Below are positions 7,308 to 10,674 of a stretch of DNA of 10,674 bases, one piece after another (positions within the stretch are counted from its first letter, which is position 1; each line of letters opens with the position of its first letter). Where the stretch lies: NCBI GenBank assembly GCA_015069525.1, contig SVIK01000051.1:1-10674 (forward strand), in the 5' to 3' direction. The stretch is from Clostridiales bacterium. GTDB taxonomy: Bacteria > Bacillota > Clostridia > Christensenellales > Borkfalkiaceae. Position numbers and translations under genes: made by a program. The notes under the pieces are model-generated. The model was not told the DNA's origin and did no database searches. It worked only from the letters and a program-made list of their open reading frames with translations.

Positions 7308-7415
7308 TCAAATCGTATTAATCAAAATTACCACGAAGAACGCGAGAATCAAAGTAATAAATTTTATCCAAAACTTTCCAAACAAAAGCTTCTTTAAGAA
7401 TTGACCAAACTTCAT
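7308..7415 (-). CDS. Small single-helix membrane protein in the cdaR position (35 aa)
   Basis: This short ORF encodes 35 residues: a basic, amphipathic start (MKFGQFLKKLLFGK) and then one strongly hydrophobic helix from about W16 to I32, ending NTI-stop (TGA). Coding potential is supported by three things. GGAGG lies 6 nt before the ATG. The start overlaps the cdaA stop as ATGA, a classic coupling arrangement. A family-like W-x-K-x-x-T-L-I-L-A pattern resembles the N-terminal membrane anchor of CdaR/YbbR, the usual neighbour and regulator of CdaA. No extracytoplasmic YbbR repeats follow, because the next 56 nt lead straight to the aspartate kinase. It may be a CdaA-associated micropeptide or the remnant of a truncated cdaR. 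The topology is expected to be N-in with almost no outside domain. Confidence 0.65.
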   Translation of the reverse strand: MKFGQFLKKLLFGKFWIKFITLILAFFVVILINTI

Positions 7416-8305
7416 CTCGCACCTCCACGTCTTTTATCCGTCAACGGCATTTCTTGCCAATAATAATCTTTTAACGCGTCCACCAACATATCGTAATCGG
7501 CATAGCGCGTGACGTTGCCTTGTTTTACAATGGAAATGATACCCGTTTCTTCCGATACCACAAGCGAGATAACGTTTGCCACCTCCGTAATACCGATTGC
7601 CGCACGGTGACGAGTGCCGTATTCCTTAGGATACGTCGTCTTTTGCGTAAGCGGTAAGAAACAACCAGCCGCTTGAATTTTGTGCCCGTGTATAATCGTC
7701 GCACCGTCGTGCAAAGGCGCTTTCGGGAAGAAAATACCTTCGATAAGTTGCGTAGAGATTTCCGCTTCGATTACCACACCGCTTTGCAATACTTGCTTGG
7801 GCAAGCTTCCTTTTGAAAGCACGATAAGCGCACCCACGTTATTTTTCGACATGTTTTGAAGCGCCTTGATAACGTTGCTGATACAACGCTCCGTATCCGC
7901 ACTCGAACGGATTTCCGTATTGCCTCCGCTAACCTTTTCCATATGGCTCTTTTGCGAGGAATGTACGTCCCAAAGCGTCTTTTTAACCTCCACGTTAAAA
8001 AGAATAAGCATGATTGACGAAACGAGAATAACGTACGCAAGGAAGAACGTACTGTTGATAAACGAATCTCCCCAAATGTTGTCCGCAAACAACGTCATAG
8101 CTCCGCCCACTAGCAAAATAATCCAATAGCCGAGCATAAGTTTCGTTGCGTCGTTTTCACGCAAAATCTTAGAAACAAAATAAATCAACAGGAAGAAGAA
8201 AAAGATTTCAACCCCGTACATGACTTTGAATTCGTTAAAAAACGTCATAAAGCCTTCTGCAAAACCTGAAATCCGTTCCTTTGCCGTCAAAAGATATGCA
8301 AGCAT
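7412..8305 (-). CDS. cdaA: Membrane-bound diadenylate cyclase CdaA (c-di-AMP synthase)
   Basis: It condenses two ATP into cyclic di-AMP, the essential messenger controlling potassium and osmolyte transport and cell-wall homeostasis in Firmicutes. The 297-aa protein has three membrane helices near residues 32-48, 56-74 and 86-103, then a cytoplasmic DAC domain with catalytic DGA at 200-202 (PLHDGATI) and RHR at 232-234 (GTRHRAAIG). It is somewhat longer than the 273 aa of Bacillus CdaA, mainly through about 25 extra N-terminal residues. After helix 3 the usual FQPELRR motif is replaced by FNVEVKKTLWDV. The start is the ATG at 8305 with AAGGAGG 5 nt upstream; the GTG just before it (8308) would leave only 2 nt. 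It is probably first in a four-gene operon with the small ORF, aspartate kinase and esterase. The usual partners cdaR and glmM are not next to it. Confidence 0.95.
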   Translation of the reverse strand: MLAYLLTAKERISGFAEGFMTFFNEFKVMYGVEIFFFFLLIYFVSKILRENDATKLMLGYWIILLVGGAMTLFADNIWGDSFINSTFFLAYVILVSSIMLILFNVEVKKTLWDVHSSQKSHMEKVSGGNTEIRSSADTERCISNVIKALQNMSKNNVGALIVLSKGSLPKQVLQSGVVIEAEISTQLIEGIFFPKAPLHDGATIIHGHKIQAAGCFLPLTQKTTYPKEYGTRHRAAIGITEVANVISLVVSEETGIISIVKQGNVTRYADYDMLVDALKDYYWQEMPLTDKRRGGAR

Positions 8306-8310
8306 CACGT

Positions 8311-8317
8311 CCTCCTT
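8311..8317 (-). promoter_or_regulatory. Ribosome binding site deciding the cdaA start
   Basis: AAGGAGG on the minus strand is 5 nt from ATG at 8305 but only 2 nt from the preceding in-frame GTG at 8308, so the ATG is the start. Confidence 0.85.
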
Positions 8318-8330
8318 AACCGTATATCCC

Positions 8331-8351
8331 TATTTTTCTATTAGAAAAATA
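8331..8351. repeat. Perfect palindrome in the cdaA leader
   Basis: TATTTTTCT (8331-8339) and AGAAAAATA (8343-8351) form a 9-bp perfect inverted repeat around a 3-nt centre. It lies 13 nt upstream of the cdaA ribosome binding site, near the start of the predicted transcript. It could be an operator or a 5' mRNA hairpin. The A-T richness makes it thermodynamically weak. Confidence 0.45.
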
Positions 8352-8363
8352 CTCATCGTTATT

Positions 8364-8392
8364 ATTATATAAAATATTCTGTAAAAAATAAA
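8364..8392 (-). promoter_or_regulatory. Candidate promoter for cdaA
   Basis: On the minus strand there is a perfect TATAAT at 8364-8369. The hexamer 17 bp upstream is only TTTATT (8387-8392), and there is no TGn element. A TTTACA at 8380-8385 is too close to this -10. Start near 8357 would place the 8331-8351 palindrome at the 5' end of the mRNA. Read-through from holA is the alternative. Confidence 0.4.
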
Positions 8393-8412
8393 GCGAATTT
8401 ACCTATTTTTTA
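8382..8412. repeat. A-T inverted repeat between holA and cdaA
   Basis: TAAAAAATA (8382-8390) and TATTTTTTA (8404-8412) are perfect reverse complements around 13 nt, 23 nt downstream of the holA stop. With no G-C pairs in the stem it is at best a poor terminator, and it may be chance in an A-T rich spacer. I see no better holA terminator. Confidence 0.3.
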
Positions 8413-8434
8413 TCTGTTTTTTCCCTCTTTTTTC

Positions 8435-9427
8435 TCAACCGCCGAAAAATAGGCGCGCCGTCACCGTTTTCCATGCGGACGGGAAGGTCAATTTACCGCT
8501 TTTTGAATCGGATATCGCCGAGTATACGTCGCTATAAATACGCAATAACTCTTTCCCGAATTTCCCAGCTTCTTCCCGTTTCTTTTTGGCTGCGTATTCC
8601 TTTATTCCAAGCGCCATCGCAACCTCTTTATCCCCGCCTTTTATCAGCGAAACCTCATATAAATTTTTAAAATACGAAGCGAGTGAGGAAAGAAGTGCCA
8701 ATTCGTTAAAGCCTTTCGTCATCAATTCTTCCGCGATACGGGTGTATGCACTTAAATTCTTTTTCGGTATCGTATTTGCCAATTCGTATATCTTATATTC
8801 CGCATCGGGGTAAACGAGCAAATCCACAATTTCGTCCGTTAAACGTTCCGCGCCCGTAGCCACGCAGTAGCAAAGCAATTTTTCCGTTTCACTTGCGATA
8901 CGCGCCATATCCATTACGCAGTAAGCTGAAATCTTCCCGCATGTGACGCCGTCGACGAATACCCCTTCCTTTTTACAAGTTAATCGAATCCATTTATTTA
9001 TCGTTTCCTCGTCGCCTTTTCCACAATCCACGTACGTGACGTTGGGCTTTTTCGCAAACACAGCACCACCCGTTTTGGGTTTTGCACTATTCACGATAAC
9101 CAGCATACCGCCTTGCGGAGGATTTTCAAAAAACGGTTTAAGATACTGCTCGTATTCCTTTTCCGTCGGGTAAAATTCGGTGACGCGAACAAGACGACGT
9201 TCGCTCATAAACGGAAAGGAATTCCACGCGTCCACCAAGCTTTTAATACCGTCCCCTTTTAAGGAAGCGCCTTCAAAAGAGGCAAAATCGAGCGTTGTTT
9301 CTTGCACGAAACGCGCTTTTAGCAACTGCCCGCCCTTTTCGCGAAAATAAGCGTCTTCACCCTCGAAAAGATAAATCGGTTGTGCGCCCACCTCATCCGT
9401 AAATTTTCTAAAATCCACGTATTTCAA
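8435..9427 (-). CDS. holA: DNA polymerase III subunit delta (clamp-loader wrench)
   Basis: The delta subunit opens the beta sliding clamp within the clamp loader during replication. The 330-aa protein is close to the family's usual length of about 340. The N-terminal AAA+-like domain begins PIYLFEGEDAYFREK at residues 17-31. As in all delta subunits the P-loop is degenerate and there is no GKT. The middle and C-terminal parts carry the helical pattern of the family: a TDEIVDLL segment, then YKIYELANTIPKKN, then a collar domain ending in SGKLTFP. The start is a TTG at 9427-9425, with AGAGG 10 nt upstream and no in-frame ATG or GTG at better spacing. It has its own extended -10 promoter. It follows comEC as in Bacillus, but here cdaA comes next. 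Confidence 0.92.
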   Translation of the reverse strand: MKYVDFRKFTDEVGAQPIYLFEGEDAYFREKGGQLLKARFVQETTLDFASFEGASLKGDGIKSLVDAWNSFPFMSERRLVRVTEFYPTEKEYEQYLKPFFENPPQGGMLVIVNSAKPKTGGAVFAKKPNVTYVDCGKGDEETINKWIRLTCKKEGVFVDGVTCGKISAYCVMDMARIASETEKLLCYCVATGAERLTDEIVDLLVYPDAEYKIYELANTIPKKNLSAYTRIAEELMTKGFNELALLSSLASYFKNLYEVSLIKGGDKEVAMALGIKEYAAKKKREEAGKFGKELLRIYSDVYSAISDSKSGKLTFPSAWKTVTARLFFGG

Positions 9428-9461
9428 ATGCTTTTTACCTCTTTGCCAATTTTCCTACACT

Positions 9462-9490
9462 ATTATAACAGCTTTTTGTTAAAAAAGCAA
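9462..9490 (-). promoter_or_regulatory. Extended -10 promoter for holA
   Basis: On the minus strand TATAAT (9462-9467) is directly preceded by TGT (9468-9470, extended -10). TTGCTT (9485-9490) sits at 17-bp spacing as a weak -35. Start near 9455 gives a leader of about 28 nt. The spacer and -35 overlap the inverted repeat at 9471-9488. Confidence 0.72.
9471..9488. repeat. Inverted repeat after comEC, inside the holA promoter
   Basis: GCTTTTT (9471-9477) and AAAAAGC (9482-9488) pair perfectly around a 4-nt loop. On the minus strand the hairpin lies 22 nt past the comEC stop and has no T tail, so it would terminate poorly. It also occupies the holA -35/-10 spacer, where it could act as a protein-binding site. 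Confidence 0.4.
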
Positions 9491-9509
9491 TACTTCTACT
9501 CTTTTTTTC

Positions 9510-10674
9510 CTAAACGTTTGCCATTACCGTCCCACAAACGGCAAGAATCAACGCCAGCCCCGCCAATACGCGCGTCCAACTGCGCTTTACGTTCCATTTT
9601 CCGCACGCAAAAACCAATGCCACGTAATAGGCAAATACCGCGCCCGCAGGAAACTCAAACGTAAAGACGGTGGAAAAATCTAACGTTTCAAACGCCAAGA
9701 GTAGCACCGACCATACGACGTTAGGAACGTACAATATCCATACGCTCCACGAAAGCGGAACTATGCACGCAACGAGCACAAACAGCAATAGCACCGAAAA
9801 CATAGCCCCGATAATGGGCACAAACAAGCAATTTAACAATAGCGACCATACCGACGCATAACCAAACGCACCCATTAAAATAGGCGTTGTGGCAAGCTGT
9901 GCGGAAACGGTGACGGACAAAAAGGAAACACAAGCACGCATTACCCTTTGTTTTACCGTCAAGGGATGTGTATCTTCTTCCAACACAAACGGTTTTCTTT
10001 CTTTGCGGAATACGCTATACCGCACCCAATCCGCAAAAGAATATACAAGGGCTTTTATCCGTTTCGAGAAAAGCGCAATACCAAAACAGGAAGCAAACGA
10101 AAGCTGAAAACCAACCGTAAACAAGGACACGGGCGAAAGCAACAACACGACGAGCGCTCCACCTGAAATCGTTTCCAAACTATCCTTGCCAAGTCCTGCA
10201 AGTTTTGCAAAATACAAAAGCAAGCACATGGTCGTTGCGCGAATAACGGAAGACGAATACCCACACACGCCACCGTAAAATAGCAATACGGCAAACACCA
10301 ACGCAAACCGCCACGGCGGAGAAAGTTTTTTCAAGCGCGTCTTTTGCACCAACAACAAACAAAAAGCATATAGCGCCCCGATATGTAAGCCTGATACCGC
10401 AAAGATATGCGCAATTCCTCCCCGACGGATATTTTCAAGCAAGCCCGCGTCTACGCCCGAAGTATCGCCCGTAAGCGTTGCCATCGTCACGCCGGCAGAC
10501 GTCCCGTCCATGCCTGCATACACCGCTTTTTCTATCCTTCCACGCGCCAATAAGAATAGGTTGAACTCCTCCCCAACCTTAACGCACTCGCTTGCGTTCA
10601 CGTAATAACGAACGCCTTTGTCAATCGTTTCCGCGCGAAAGCCGTACCGTCCAATGCAGTCCGTATCCGATTGC
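9510..10674 (-). CDS. comEC: ComEC/Rec2-family DNA-uptake channel protein, C-terminal part (cut by window edge)
   Basis: ComEC forms the inner-membrane channel that imports single-stranded DNA during transformation. The last 387 codons are present, and the frame is open through 10674, so the N-terminus lies outside. The first ~50 residues look like the end of the OB-fold DUF4131 region. The Competence domain then follows, with the signature GDTSGVDAGLLENIRRGG and HIFAVSGLHIG, and about eight to ten hydrophobic helices. The protein stops (TAG) right after the last helix (ALILAVCGTVMANV). The C-terminal metallo-beta-lactamase domain of Bacillus ComEC (776 aa) is absent. A GTG at 10601 is an in-frame internal codon, not the start. 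The comEC-holA order is conserved in Firmicutes. Whether the cell is naturally competent is unknown. Confidence 0.9.
   Translation of the reverse strand, partial: QSDTDCIGRYGFRAETIDKGVRYYVNASECVKVGEEFNLFLLARGRIEKAVYAGMDGTSAGVTMATLTGDTSGVDAGLLENIRRGGIAHIFAVSGLHIGALYAFCLLLVQKTRLKKLSPPWRFALVFAVLLFYGGVCGYSSSVIRATTMCLLLYFAKLAGLGKDSLETISGGALVVLLLSPVSLFTVGFQLSFASCFGIALFSKRIKALVYSFADWVRYSVFRKERKPFVLEEDTHPLTVKQRVMRACVSFLSVTVSAQLATTPILMGAFGYASVWSLLLNCLFVPIIGAMFSVLLLFVLVACIVPLSWSVWILYVPNVVWSVLLLAFETLDFSTVFTFEFPAGAVFAYYVALVFACGKWNVKRSWTRVLAGLALILAVCGTVMANV

Noticed and set aside
7252..7311. TTG-initiated N-terminal extension of aspartate kinase
   Set aside because: It would add 20 basic residues before the universal start of the family and has no good ribosome binding site. 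The ATG at 7251 has AGAAGGAG at 5 nt.
10599..10601. GTG as a start of comEC
   Set aside because: The frame stays open to the window edge, and the upstream codons continue the expected OB-fold region, so it is an internal valine codon.
1..10674. Mobile element, prophage, CRISPR or defence island
   Set aside because: No transposase, integrase, terminal repeats, regularly spaced repeats or nuclease-toxin genes are visible. AddAB and ComEC are chromosomal housekeeping-type genes here.

Overview
The window is a chromosomal housekeeping stretch of a low-to-mid GC Bacillota genome. A Clostridia-type organism is the likeliest source. The basis is strong AGGAGG-type ribosome binding sites, extended -10 (TGnTATAAT) promoters, an AddAB-type recombination nuclease instead of RecBCD, a CdaA-type membrane diadenylate cyclase, and the comEC-holA gene order known from Firmicutes. 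The standard genetic code fits, since TGA works as a stop in several genes. Finer taxonomy is not supported by sequence alone. I see no mobile element, CRISPR array, tRNA or rRNA.

Layout. Positions 1-3841 (minus) hold addB followed by the first 236 codons of addA, which runs off the left edge. The two genes are 4 nt apart and share one extended -10 promoter (3886-3915). This unit diverges from a single plus-strand gene for an unrecognised secreted lipoprotein (4037-5014) with its own near-consensus promoter (3956-3984). A strong, symmetric bidirectional terminator (5035-5066) separates the lipoprotein gene from a convergent minus-strand operon. In transcription order that operon reads: cdaA (c-di-AMP synthase, 8305-7412), a 35-codon membrane-peptide gene (7415-7308), a YclM-like aspartate kinase (7251-5929) and a cytoplasmic alpha/beta-hydrolase esterase (5913-5080). 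Upstream lie holA (9427-8435, TTG start, own extended -10 promoter) and the 3' part of comEC (beyond 10674 to 9510), which runs off the right edge.

How the genes work together. AddAB resects double-strand breaks, ComEC is the DNA-uptake channel and HolA is the clamp-loader delta subunit, so both flanks concern DNA metabolism. The central operon joins second-messenger synthesis (c-di-AMP, osmotic and cell-wall homeostasis) with the first step of the aspartate pathway, which supplies diaminopimelate/lysine. A shared link to the cell wall is an inference.

The most noteworthy point is what follows cdaA. The usual partner gene cdaR (ybbR) is missing. In its place, start-stop overlapped with cdaA (ATGA) and preceded by a good ribosome binding site, is a 35-codon ORF for a one-helix membrane peptide that resembles only the N-terminal anchor of CdaR. 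The CdaA linker motif is also diverged. Other points worth checking are a ComEC that ends without the metallo-beta-lactamase domain, an AddB with no visible N-terminal Walker A motif, and the orphan lipoprotein.
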